Origin: Pararhizobium sp. IMCC21322
GTDB taxonomy: Bacteria > Pseudomonadota > Alphaproteobacteria > Rhizobiales > GCA-2746425
NCBI RefSeq assembly: GCF_030758295.1
Contig: NZ_CP132335.1
Location: forward strand, 186,001 to 250,000
Direction of reading: 5' to 3'
Length of the DNA: 64,000 nucleotides
The translations under genes and the position numbers were made by a program. Within the stretch, counting starts at the first letter, position 1. Each line of letters starts with the position of its first letter. Of this stretch, positions 1 to 8,131 are shown piece by piece. The notes below the pieces were generated by a model that saw only the letters and a list, made by a program, of their open reading frames with translations, did no database searches and was not told the DNA's origin.

Positions 1-1
1 A

Positions 2-208
2 TTTGCACGCAAGGATTATACGCCGACCGGCAACATCAACAATATGGTGAAAGATTTGAACGGTGTGCAGGACCTGGCCCGGATCACCGGCACTTCCATG
101 CCATTGACTGCGGTCTGCGCGGAAATTCACCGTGTTCTGGTCGCAGCTGGCCTTGGCGAAGCCGACAATGCCGTTCTGATGAAGTATTTTGAAGGTCCTG
201 CCGCATAG
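2..208 (+). CDS. 3-hydroxyisobutyrate / 2-hydroxy-3-oxopropionate dehydrogenase family, C-terminal end (partial)
   Basis: Only the last 68 codons are inside the window; the gene starts upstream. The visible residues (NNMVKDLNGVQDLARITG, then SMPLTAVCAEIH, then AGLGEADNAVLMKYF) match the all-helical C-terminal domain of beta-hydroxyacid dehydrogenases, where the lysine in the MVKDL segment is the catalytic Lys of the family. Such enzymes oxidise 3-hydroxyisobutyrate or reduce tartronate semialdehyde with NAD(P). The exact substrate cannot be told without the N-terminal Rossmann half. It is followed 55 bp downstream by a small same-strand gene, so the two may form one transcript next to the divergent sugar transporter operon. 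Confidence 0.8.
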   Translation, partial: FARKDYTPTGNINNMVKDLNGVQDLARITGTSMPLTAVCAEIHRVLVAAGLGEADNAVLMKYFEGPAA

Positions 209-263
209 CGTGCGGCCCAACGGGCAAACCCCTTTCATTCAACAACTCATACAAACAAGGAAT

Positions 264-608
264 ATGCCCGTGATAACCCGATACGCATTGTTCGAAGGAA
301 CCGTGAAAGAAGGCCAGACACCCGCCTTCAGAAAATTTGTGAATGAAAAACTGGTGCCGATATGGACGCAGTTCGACGGCGCAGTGGAAGTCCGGGTCAT
401 GTTCGGCGAAGACCGCGATGAAGGCGCACCGGAATTCCCGCTAATCCTTGCCATAAGCTACGAAGACACGGCCGGTATGGAAAAAGCACTGGCCTGTGAC
501 GCCCGTTTCAAATCACGCGAAGTGACCGGTGAAATGGTGGAACTCTATTTCGACGGACGCATCCATCACCATGTCATGGCAGCCAACGCACATCCGCTAA
601 CGGCCTGA
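264..608 (+). CDS. Small dimeric alpha/beta-barrel (EthD/ABM-like) protein
   Basis: The product is 114 residues from ATG 264, which has an AAGGA-type ribosome site at 257-262; the longer frame from 189 overlaps the previous gene and is unlikely. The pattern MPVITRYALFEGTVKEG, then a helix (PAFRKFVNEKLVPIW), strand VEVRVMFGE and C-terminal YFDGRIHHHV fits the ferredoxin-like dimeric barrel fold found in EthD and antibiotic-biosynthesis-monooxygenase-like proteins. No catalytic residue can be assigned. It follows a hydroxyacid dehydrogenase, so a role in the same catabolic route is plausible but inferred. Confidence 0.6.
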   Translation: MPVITRYALFEGTVKEGQTPAFRKFVNEKLVPIWTQFDGAVEVRVMFGEDRDEGAPEFPLILAISYEDTAGMEKALACDARFKSREVTGEMVELYFDGRIHHHVMAANAHPLTA

Positions 609-619
609 CGCACATTACT

Positions 620-1339
620 CTATTCGTCGGCTTCCTCGTTCAGCCGACGAATTCCCGGACCAATCGGCTTCATGCGATTGCCGGGATGGACAGGGTCCGG
701 GCCCCAGATCGCCTGATAGGTATCGATGGTTCGGCCCTTGGCTTGCAGGCGGATAAACACAACCGCCAGAACACACCACCACAACGCAATACAGATCCAC
801 ATCCAGCGCGGTGCATTGCTGTCCCAAAGCCCGGTAAAAATAGTCCCGATTGAGAGCAAAATCGCGCCATAGCCAGCTGATTTGTGGACATACTCGAATA
901 TGCGACGCCGCTTGGTCATGTCATAATGATCGCCGTGCATGGACCCGTCAGCGCCGATCTCGGTTGGCCCACCCTTGGTGCCACGATAAATCCCGGCAAT
1001 GAACTGAAGCAGGCATAACACCACAACAGTCCAGCCAAGAACCGCATGCGGATGAATTTGAAAGACGCGGCCCGGATTGGTGAGGATCAGCAACAGCGCG
1101 ACAAGCACCACCACCCCACCGGAAATCTGCAGATAAAGATGCGAGCGCCACCACGCCAGATTATCTATTTCCCGTGGCCAATCCTGCCGCGGCATAATTT
1201 TGAAAAAGCGGGCAATGATAATGCCGATGGGCAGCAGAAATGCCCAGGCCAAAACCATCAGGCGTCCATGCCATGCAACGTTAAAACCAACTTCGTGCAA
1301 TCGCGATGGATCAATTGGTAATAACAGCCATTCAATCAT
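620..1339 (-). CDS. Cytochrome b561-type membrane protein
   Basis: A 239-residue membrane protein with about six hydrophobic segments. Histidines at roughly residues 24 (AWHGRLMVLAW), 67 (SHLYLQ), 98 (IHPHAVLGW) and 152 (VHKSAGYGAI) sit at helix ends in the spacing expected for the two heme b groups of the eukaryote-like cytochrome b561 fold. It would carry electrons across the inner membrane. The start codon is only 3 bp after the stop of the ABC permease, so it looks like the last gene of the sugar ABC operon, an unusual partner. A function linked to the transported compound (for example a membrane redox step in its oxidation) is inference. Confidence 0.75.
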   Translation of the reverse strand: MIEWLLLPIDPSRLHEVGFNVAWHGRLMVLAWAFLLPIGIIIARFFKIMPRQDWPREIDNLAWWRSHLYLQISGGVVVLVALLLILTNPGRVFQIHPHAVLGWTVVVLCLLQFIAGIYRGTKGGPTEIGADGSMHGDHYDMTKRRRIFEYVHKSAGYGAILLSIGTIFTGLWDSNAPRWMWICIALWWCVLAVVFIRLQAKGRTIDTYQAIWGPDPVHPGNRMKPIGPGIRRLNEEADE

Positions 1340-1342
1340 GCA

Positions 1343-2215
1343 TCAGCCTTTAACAGCGCCTGCTGTCATACCGGTAATGATCTGCCGTGAGGCGACAAAG
1401 GTGAAGATGATCGGCGGCACAGCCAGCAGCATGCCGGTTGCCATGATCACACCCCAGTCAATGTCATATTCGGTCAGAGAGTTCACGATGGTTACGGGTA
1501 CTGTGCGTGAATTACGATCCGCCAGCGCGTTAGCCAGCAAAAACTCGTTCCAGGCAATTCGGAAGGTGAAAATCGAGGCGGCTGCCAAACCAGGTTTGAT
1601 GATCGGCAGCACCACCAGAAAGAACACCTGGAAAGGTCCGGCACCATCCATCCGGGCAGCTTCTTCAAGCTGGATAGGCACCTGAATGATGAAGCTTTGC
1701 AAAATCCAGATCACAAAGGGCAGGTTCATGGCGACATAGACCAGAATGATGCCCGCTTTTGTGCCGTCAATCTGGAACTGGAAGGTCCAGATTCCAAACA
1801 CCGGCACCAGCAGAACTGCCGGCGGCACCATGCGCATGACCAGCGTGGTCAACGACACCGTATCCCGGCCCATAAAGCGGAACCGCACAATTGCGTAGGC
1901 CGCCATACAGCCAATCACCAATGTCAGTGCAGTGGACACAATGGCAATCGTCAGAGAGTTCATCAGCGCACGACCAAAGGTCGGATCGCAATATTCCACA
2001 TGCTCCGGCGCGTACCACAACATGTCGCACAGCGCGGTTTCGTAGTTGCGCAGCGTCGGCATGAAAATCAAGCTGGTCGTGTCAGACATAATGTCCACAT
2101 TCAGCTTCAACGAGGTCATCAGCATCATCAAGATGGGTCCGACCGACATGATGACCAGTGCAACAATCAGCGCGTAAAAGGCCGGGTTTTGTTTATCGTA
2201 AACCTTGTCAGCCAT
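1343..2215 (-). CDS. Carbohydrate ABC transporter permease (MalG type)
   Basis: 290 residues with six predicted membrane segments and the cytoplasmic EAA loop (EEAARMDGAGPFQVFFLVVLP) near residues 182-202 that contacts the ATPase. This is the family of MalG/UgpE inner-membrane subunits of CUT1 sugar importers. Its ATG overlaps the stop of the preceding permease as TGATG, indicating translational coupling. It carries a longer than usual first periplasmic loop (residues about 40-80) with two cysteines. Substrate not predictable. Confidence 0.92.
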   Translation of the reverse strand: MADKVYDKQNPAFYALIVALVIMSVGPILMMLMTSLKLNVDIMSDTTSLIFMPTLRNYETALCDMLWYAPEHVEYCDPTFGRALMNSLTIAIVSTALTLVIGCMAAYAIVRFRFMGRDTVSLTTLVMRMVPPAVLLVPVFGIWTFQFQIDGTKAGIILVYVAMNLPFVIWILQSFIIQVPIQLEEAARMDGAGPFQVFFLVVLPIIKPGLAAASIFTFRIAWNEFLLANALADRNSRTVPVTIVNSLTEYDIDWGVIMATGMLLAVPPIIFTFVASRQIITGMTAGAVKG

Positions 2216-3132
2216 CAGTCATCTCCCTCAGCTGCAGCCCGCAATCGTGCCGTGCGCATTTCAGAAACCTTGTTGTAGAAGAACATCGCCAGCGTCAGCA
2301 GCAGCAGGACGATCAGCAAATAGTTGGACATCGCCGCAGCTTCGCCAAGTTCGCGGAATTCCGACGCTGTGCGCGATATGCGCAAGGACAGAATTTCGGT
2401 CGACAGCCCCGGTCCGCCATTGGTCAGCACCAGCACAACTTCCAGAACCTTGAAGGCATCAATCAGGCGCAGAAGACAGGTCACAATCAAAACCGGCATC
2501 ATCAGTGGCAGTTTGATATGCCAAATCTGCTGCCAGCCGGTCGCCCCGTCAATACGGGATGCCTCCAGCGCAGATTGCGGCAGCGACTGCAAGGCCGCCA
2601 GCGACAGAATAAAGATGAAAGGCGTCCACTGCCACACATCGGCAATGATCACCGAAGCAAAGGCCCAGCTGCCATCCGACAGCCAGGGAACCGACTCAAA
2701 GCCCAGCGATTTCAGCGTGCGGTTAAAAATACCAACAGTCGGGTGATACATGTAGCGCCACATCAGACCGACAACGATGGGAGCGATCATCATCGGCAGA
2801 ATAAACAGCGTGCGCAGCGCCGACATGCCTCTGATATTGCGGTCCAGCAACAGCGCCAGACCAACGCCGACAAGCATTTCCAGAAAGACAACAATTCCGG
2901 CAAATTTCAGGGTAACGGAAAGACTCTCACGAAAGCTCTCATCGCCCAGAAGGTTGATGTAGTTCCGCAGGCCGACAAACTCAGCTTCGCCAATGCGCTG
3001 GCTTGGGTTCCAGTCCAGAAAACTGGCATAAATCATGTAGCCAATGGGATAGAGCAGCGCGATAACAAGGATCACAACAGCCGGAGCCAGAAACATATAC
3101 GGGGTCAACCGATTGACATTTGCCATTTGCAT
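2215..3132 (-). CDS. Carbohydrate ABC transporter permease (MalF/UgpA type)
   Basis: 305 residues, N-terminal hydrophobic segment MFLAPAVVILVIALLYPIG, six membrane spans and EAA loop EASRIDGATGWQQIWHIKLP around residues 185-204. It is the first permease of the operon and partners the product of the next gene. An alternative ATG two codons downstream (3126) is equally possible. The 100-bp gap before it carries a strong hairpin (3179-3209), which is common after binding-protein genes and usually lowers downstream expression relative to the binding protein. Confidence 0.92.
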   Translation of the reverse strand: MQMANVNRLTPYMFLAPAVVILVIALLYPIGYMIYASFLDWNPSQRIGEAEFVGLRNYINLLGDESFRESLSVTLKFAGIVVFLEMLVGVGLALLLDRNIRGMSALRTLFILPMMIAPIVVGLMWRYMYHPTVGIFNRTLKSLGFESVPWLSDGSWAFASVIIADVWQWTPFIFILSLAALQSLPQSALEASRIDGATGWQQIWHIKLPLMMPVLIVTCLLRLIDAFKVLEVVLVLTNGGPGLSTEILSLRISRTASEFRELGEAAAMSNYLLIVLLLLTLAMFFYNKVSEMRTARLRAAAEGDD

Positions 3133-3178
3133 GATGAGCGCCTGCGTTTCCCTGGAGTGAGAACAGTGTTTCGGGGGT

Positions 3179-3209
3179 CCGGAACGGGGCTGAATGTGCC
3201 CCGTCCCGG
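3179..3209 (-). promoter_or_regulatory. Intercistronic hairpin after the binding-protein gene
   Basis: Arms CCGGaACGGGGC and GCCCCGTcCCGG pair over 11 bp with one mismatch and a 7-nt loop. It has no T-run after it. The location between a periplasmic binding-protein gene and its permease genes suggests a 3' mRNA stabiliser or partial terminator that gives excess binding protein. Confidence 0.6.
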
Positions 3210-3233
3210 TTATCGAGTTCTAATCCTGGGAGA

Positions 3234-4562
3234 TCAGTTCCAGGTGTAGTAGCCGGCCTCGTCCATGATGGCCCGGGCACGCTCGGCAACACCATCCAGA
3301 GCTTCCTGAGGATCAAGATCTTCCGTCAGAACCTTGGACATTGAGGTTCCGATATCGGCATTGATCTTGCCCCAGGTTGGGATGATTGGACGCCAGTCAG
3401 GATCAGCATATTTCAGGGCTTCACCGAAGGTTGCGGAATAAGGATATTTCTCATTCAGCCCGGCATCTTCATAGGTTGAGAAGCGTGATGGGTTTCCACC
3501 AGCCATGGCAACCATCAGATCACCTTTTTTGGAAGTCAGCCACTGCATCAGCAGGAAGGCAGCTTCCTTGTTCTGGGCGTTCTGCGGAATGGCAATACCA
3601 AATCCACCTGTCTGGGAGCCGCGACGGACGCCTTCAGGATGAAGGGCATAGCCAACTTTACCGGCCACTTTGGATTTGGAAGGATCTTCAAAACCGGCAG
3701 CAAAGGCAATCGAGTCCATGAACATGGCAGCCTGACCCTGCGAGAACGCAGCAGCCGCTTCAGCAGGTCCGAATGTCTGTGCACCTTCCGGACCACAATC
3801 CACGATAGTTTTCAGAGCATTTGCAGCAGCAACACCGGCTTCATTATTGATGATCGGGTTCCACTCACCGTCAAACACACGGCCACCCAACGGCGCCAGA
3901 TGCAGGAGGAATGCGTGGCTGGCCTGATGGCCTGAGGCTGCACGGGATGCCATGCCACCAACGCCTGGCTCAACTTCTGGAATTTTGCAGGCTGCATCAA
4001 GAAGCTGGTCATAGGTTTCAGGAACCGCGATGCCATGCTTTTCAAAGATATCCTTGCGATAGGCCAGAACGGATGTTTCTGATCCGAATGGAATACCATA
4101 AAGGGAGCCGGTTTTGCCGGGCAGATAACCCTTCGTGCCACCGGCAACGCCGATATTCTGCACATAACCGTCAATCAGATCATCTGCATCATACTTCGGA
4201 TCAGACAGTTTCGGGTTCATGAAATAGCGTGCAAGGTTCTCAAGCTGATCTGCAAATACGTAATCGGCTTTGGAGAACACCACATAGGCGATCAGATCGT
4301 AATCGCCTTCATCCTTGGTCAATTCCAGGGTCTGGCGCTCGCGCATTTTCAGATACTGCAATTGATCGACTTCAACGCGAATACCGGTTTCCTTGGTGAA
4401 TTCCGGCAGAATTTTCATCACTGCATTATAGTGCGGATGGGCTGGAAAGTTCACCACCAGGGTGGTGCCTTCATAAGGCTCGTATGGGTTTGCCAGAACA
4501 GTGGATGACATCATAGCCAACCCAGCTGCCGCAGCCGTTGTGTATTTCAGGAAATTCAGCAT
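3234..4562 (-). CDS. Sugar ABC transporter substrate-binding protein
   Basis: 442 residues starting at ATG 4562, preceded by an AGGGAGG ribosome site at about 4570-4577; the frame extends 12 codons further but without a comparable site. A signal peptide (MLNFLKYTTAAAAGLAMMSS, cleavage near TVLA-NP) sends it to the periplasm. The mature part has the type-2 extracellular solute-binding pattern of CUT1 systems: LPEFTKETGIRVEVDQL, later GQAAMFMDS and AAFLLMQWLTS. It delivers a carbohydrate or polyol to the two permeases that follow. No substrate can be named from sequence alone. Confidence 0.9.
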   Translation of the reverse strand: MLNFLKYTTAAAAGLAMMSSTVLANPYEPYEGTTLVVNFPAHPHYNAVMKILPEFTKETGIRVEVDQLQYLKMRERQTLELTKDEGDYDLIAYVVFSKADYVFADQLENLARYFMNPKLSDPKYDADDLIDGYVQNIGVAGGTKGYLPGKTGSLYGIPFGSETSVLAYRKDIFEKHGIAVPETYDQLLDAACKIPEVEPGVGGMASRAASGHQASHAFLLHLAPLGGRVFDGEWNPIINNEAGVAAANALKTIVDCGPEGAQTFGPAEAAAAFSQGQAAMFMDSIAFAAGFEDPSKSKVAGKVGYALHPEGVRRGSQTGGFGIAIPQNAQNKEAAFLLMQWLTSKKGDLMVAMAGGNPSRFSTYEDAGLNEKYPYSATFGEALKYADPDWRPIIPTWGKINADIGTSMSKVLTEDLDPQEALDGVAERARAIMDEAGYYTWN

Positions 4563-4594
4563 CAATGTTTCCTCCCTTAGTGCTGAGAACAGGC

Positions 4595-5677
4595 TCAAAG
4601 CCGCTTTCCGGACGTATGGTCGAAAAGCATTATTTCGTCCGTGCGAATTGCAAACTCGTTGATTTCGCCCGCTTTGACAGGTGAAGAACTTTCGTACTCC
4701 ACAAGAACATCGGCAGCGCCACAGCGCGTTACCAAAACAGATTGGGCACCCAGATATTCCGAGACGATGATCCGCAGGGAAATGGGCGCGCCTTGTGAGA
4801 CATCTGATGAGAAAGACGATGGACGGATACCGACAGAAACTGACTTGTTGGTATAGCTGGCAAGCCGCGTGGACTGCTCGTCCGTCAAAGGCAATGAGAA
4901 GCCATCGCCCTTGACAGTCAGCTGGCCGCTTTCAGTCATCAACTCGCCATCAAGGAAATTCATGGTCGGGCTGCCAATGAAGCCGGCGACAAATTTATTG
5001 GCCGGAGATTTGAACAGCTCTTCCGGCGTGCCCTGCTGTTGAATAATGCCTTCGGACATCACCACAATACGGTCGCCCAGCGTCATCGCTTCAATCTGAT
5101 CATGCGTCACATAGACCATGTTCTTGTCGAGCGTGTTGCGCATTTCCGCCAGCTCGGTGCGCATTTTAGCGCGCAGCTTTGCATCCAGATTGGACAATGG
5201 CTCATCAAACAGGAACGTCGAGGCATCGCGCACCAGGGCACGGCCCATGGCCACCCTCTGGCGCTGCCCGCCTGAAAGTTCGGCCGGCTTGCGTTGCAGC
5301 AGATGATCAATATTCAGCATCGTTGCGACGCGCTTGACCTTGTCATCAATCTCGGATTTTGGCACCCGCGCCAGTCGCAGCGCAAAGGACATGTTCTTTG
5401 CGATGTTCATGTGCGGGTAAAGCGCATAATCCTGAAACACCATGGCCAGATCGCGCTCTTTGGGTTCCAGATGGCTTATCGGTTTTTCATCGAAGTAAAT
5501 CTCGCCACCACTGAGCGTTTCAAGCCCGGCAAGAATACGCAGAGTCGTGGACTTGCCGCAGCCTGAAGGCCCGACGAGCACAGTGAACTCACCATCACTA
5601 AGTTCAAGGTCGACCGGTGGCAGCACGCGAACACTACCAAAACTCTTCTCAATCTTTTCGAAACGGATATTCGGCAA
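4595..5677 (-). CDS. ABC transporter ATPase (UgpC/MalK family)
   Basis: About 360 residues. Walker A GPSGCGKST, Q-loop MVFQDYALYPHM, signature LSGGQRQRVAMGRALVRD, Walker B FLFDEPLSNLD and H-loop VTHD are all present, followed by a C-terminal TOBE-type regulatory region. I chose TTG at 5677 because GGGAGG lies 5 bp upstream and it yields the normal family N-terminus MPNIRFEKIEKSFG; an ATG 9 codons upstream is the alternative. It is the first gene of the leftward operon, divergent from a LacI-type repressor, with an operator-like palindrome between them. Confidence 0.92.
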   Translation of the reverse strand: MPNIRFEKIEKSFGSVRVLPPVDLELSDGEFTVLVGPSGCGKSTTLRILAGLETLSGGEIYFDEKPISHLEPKERDLAMVFQDYALYPHMNIAKNMSFALRLARVPKSEIDDKVKRVATMLNIDHLLQRKPAELSGGQRQRVAMGRALVRDASTFLFDEPLSNLDAKLRAKMRTELAEMRNTLDKNMVYVTHDQIEAMTLGDRIVVMSEGIIQQQGTPEELFKSPANKFVAGFIGSPTMNFLDGELMTESGQLTVKGDGFSLPLTDEQSTRLASYTNKSVSVGIRPSSFSSDVSQGAPISLRIIVSEYLGAQSVLVTRCGAADVLVEYESSSPVKAGEINEFAIRTDEIMLFDHTSGKRL

Positions 5678-5763
5678 GCCACCCTCCCAAGCATGCTTCC
5701 ACAAATTGTTACCGATACCAAAGCCGATAAATTATCTCGCATACAATTGAATTCTGAAAAAAC

Positions 5764-5781
5764 TACGTTAGCGCTAACGTA
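5764..5781. promoter_or_regulatory. LacI-type operator palindrome
   Basis: TACGTTAGCGCTAACGTA is a perfect 18-bp palindrome with a central CG typical of LacI/GalR operators. It lies in the 142-bp divergent intergenic region between the ABC operon and the LacI-type regulator gene, 38 bp before the ATG of the latter. The likely binder is that regulator or its neighbour. Confidence 0.8.
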
Positions 5782-5819
5782 AAATCTCTGCTACATTGAC
5801 CGGGCGATCGACCAGTCAA

Positions 5820-6884
5820 ATGGACACTGAAATGCCCGCTGGAATACCATCAAATCGCCCTGCAAAAATTGAAGATGTTGCGCGTGCCGCCGGCGTCAGC
5901 ATCATGTCGGTGTCCCGTGTCATGCGCGGCGTTGAAGGCGTGTCACCTGCCAAAAGAACCGAAATTCGCCGCATTGCGCGCAAATTGAGCTATTCACCCA
6001 GCAGTGTGGCCGGTTCTCTGGCCGCAGCAAACTCCACCCTGATCGGCATTTCCATGCCCACATTGTTTGAGGCTGTCTTTGCCGAGATTCTGGATGGCAT
6101 GCGCGGCATCTTCAACAAGGCCGGGCTGCAGGCGATTGTCGAAACCACCGATTATGTGGAAAGCTTTGAGGAAAAATGGGTGGAACGCATGATCGCGTGG
6201 CATCCGGCAGGTGTGATCCTCAGCGGCGTGTTTCACAGCAAAACCACCGAGGAACGCTTGCGGAATTCAGGCATTCCGACCCTGGAAATATGGGATTATA
6301 CCGACACGCCAATTGATATGTGCATTGGCGTTGATCATTTTTCGGCCGGTTATGAAATGGGGCTTCATCTGGTGCGTCTTGGTTACAGACGCCCGGCCTA
6401 TGTGGGCGTGAAACTGAACAAGGATCCGCGCGCCGAAGATCGCGTTGCCGGATTGTCCAAAGCCTTTTCAGAAGTCGGATCAGGCATTCATGCAAACTCC
6501 AGACTGGCGGATACCGCATCCTTTGAAGGCGGGATGAAAGGCACCATTGAAATTCTCAACAATACGGCACCGACACCGGATGTGATCTGCTTCCTGAATG
6601 ATCACATGGCCTTTGGCGGCACAATGGAGTGTGAACGGCGCGGCTTTTCGGTGCCTGACGACATTGGCATTGTCGGCTTTAACGGCCTGAACATAAATGA
6701 GGTTCTGTCAAAACGTATCACAACATCGGTCACGCCCCGCACCTTGATGGGGGCAACGGCCGCCCGCATGCTGGTGGCGCGCATCTACGGTGCCAAGACC
6801 GAGGAAAAAATTTTGATGCCCGTTGAAATCTTTGCTGGAGATACAACAAAAGACACGACGAAAACCGGCGATACCAACACATAA
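5820..6884 (+). CDS. LacI/GalR-family transcriptional regulator (first of two)
   Basis: 354 residues from ATG 5820 (a TTG at 5796 and an ATG at 5832 are alternatives; no clear ribosome site decides). The N-terminal helix-turn-helix reads KIEDVARAAGVSIMSVSRVM with the hinge helix near SPSSVAGSLA, followed by a periplasmic-binding-protein-like effector domain (STLIGISMPTL, later GYEMGLHLVRLGYRRPAYVG and DDIGIVGFNG). It resembles the GntR gluconate repressor subgroup in layout. Divergence from the sugar ABC operon and the palindrome between them make it the obvious local repressor; the inducer is unknown. Confidence 0.9.
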   Translation: MDTEMPAGIPSNRPAKIEDVARAAGVSIMSVSRVMRGVEGVSPAKRTEIRRIARKLSYSPSSVAGSLAAANSTLIGISMPTLFEAVFAEILDGMRGIFNKAGLQAIVETTDYVESFEEKWVERMIAWHPAGVILSGVFHSKTTEERLRNSGIPTLEIWDYTDTPIDMCIGVDHFSAGYEMGLHLVRLGYRRPAYVGVKLNKDPRAEDRVAGLSKAFSEVGSGIHANSRLADTASFEGGMKGTIEILNNTAPTPDVICFLNDHMAFGGTMECERRGFSVPDDIGIVGFNGLNINEVLSKRITTSVTPRTLMGATAARMLVARIYGAKTEEKILMPVEIFAGDTTKDTTKTGDTNT

Positions 6885-6986
6885 GTGCCGCGGCGTGCCT
6901 TGCCTATTGCTGCAAAATGCGATCAGATGATATCGATAACAGTTTCCAGAATTTGCTGGAATTTGCCAAAACCTGAGTATCGCCGC

Positions 6987-8024
6987 ATGTCGAACAGTCC
7001 AAAGCAACCCACCATGATGGATGTGGCGCATCTGGCAGGTGTGTCACCGATGACCGTGTCACGCGCTTTGAAACCCAACACCTCTGTCAGCGAAGCCACA
7101 CGCGCGAAAATACGCGCGGCAGCCGATGAACTGGGTTATGTTCTGGACAGCACCGCAGCTGGCCTTTCATCGCGCCGCACAGGCTTTATAGCCGTCACCA
7201 TTCCCTCTATTAACAACGCCAATTTTGCCGATACATTGCGCGGCCTCACGCAGGTTCTGCAGGAAACCAGTATGCAGGTTCTGCTGGGTTACACCGATTA
7301 TGACGTGGCTGAGGAAGAACGGCTGGTCGAGCAATTTCTGCGCCGCCGCCCGGAAGCCATCATTGTCACCGGCCATGCCCATACCGATCGGTGCAGACGC
7401 ATGCTGGAAAAATGCGGGGTTCCGGTCATTGAAATGTGGGACCTGCCCGAAAATCCCATTGGCCAGGTTGTCGGCTTTTCCAATGCCCACGCTGCAAAAC
7501 TGATGGTCGATCATTTTGTGGCGCAAGGGTACCGCAAAATCGGTTTCATTGGCGGCGACCCGTCACGCGACACACGTGGCCAGGACAGGCGACGGGGGTT
7601 TCTGGCCGCATTGGAAGCCCATGGCCTCGACACGTCCCGCATGATCGCGGCACAGCGCCCCCCGATCACCATGCGTGAAGGCGCACATTCCATGCGCCTG
7701 ATGCTGGAAAAATGGCCAGATATCGAGGCGCTGATGTGCGTGTCCGACCTGTCAGCCTTTGGTGCCATGACCGAATGCCAGCGTCAGGGATTGCGCATAC
7801 CCGATGACATCGCCATTGGTGGGTTCGGCGCTTATGATTTGTCTGAGCAGGCCCTTCCCCCGATCACCACCATTGATGTGAGTTCAGAAGACATCGGCCG
7901 CATTGCTGCGAATGTCATTCAAAACCTTCTGTCTGCAGATGCCGGCAAAACCTATGAGACCATACATCGCATTGAACCAAAACTGTTGGCACGAGACAGT
8001 TCGCTGCGTCACAAAGAACGGTAA
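6987..8024 (+). CDS. LacI/GalR-family transcriptional regulator (second of two)
   Basis: 345 residues from ATG 6987, giving the family start MSNSPKQPTMMDVAHLAGVSPMTVSRAL; the open frame back to 6885 lacks similarity to the family. The effector domain shows TGFIAVTIPSI, GYRKIGFIGG and DDIAIGGFGA. It lies 102 bp after the first LacI gene in the same direction. The two proteins resemble each other over their length (for example in the IEMWDLPENP / LEIWDYTDTP segment), so they look like an old tandem duplication that has diverged. Confidence 0.9.
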   Translation: MSNSPKQPTMMDVAHLAGVSPMTVSRALKPNTSVSEATRAKIRAAADELGYVLDSTAAGLSSRRTGFIAVTIPSINNANFADTLRGLTQVLQETSMQVLLGYTDYDVAEEERLVEQFLRRRPEAIIVTGHAHTDRCRRMLEKCGVPVIEMWDLPENPIGQVVGFSNAHAAKLMVDHFVAQGYRKIGFIGGDPSRDTRGQDRRRGFLAALEAHGLDTSRMIAAQRPPITMREGAHSMRLMLEKWPDIEALMCVSDLSAFGAMTECQRQGLRIPDDIAIGGFGAYDLSEQALPPITTIDVSSEDIGRIAANVIQNLLSADAGKTYETIHRIEPKLLARDSSLRHKER

Positions 8025-8131
8025 CGTCAAAGTTAAATGACTTAAACATCATTGCAGTGCCATCATAATCAAATGCTGATGATGTCTCACATTCACGATC
8101 CGGGAGCCGCGCAACAGGAGGCCTCAATTCA

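Noticed and set aside
2158-3249. A long rightward open frame of about 360 codons antisense to the sugar permease.
   Set aside because: Its translation is rich in Gln, Arg and His and shows no domain, while the opposite strand encodes a clear permease with EAA loop; it is a shadow frame.
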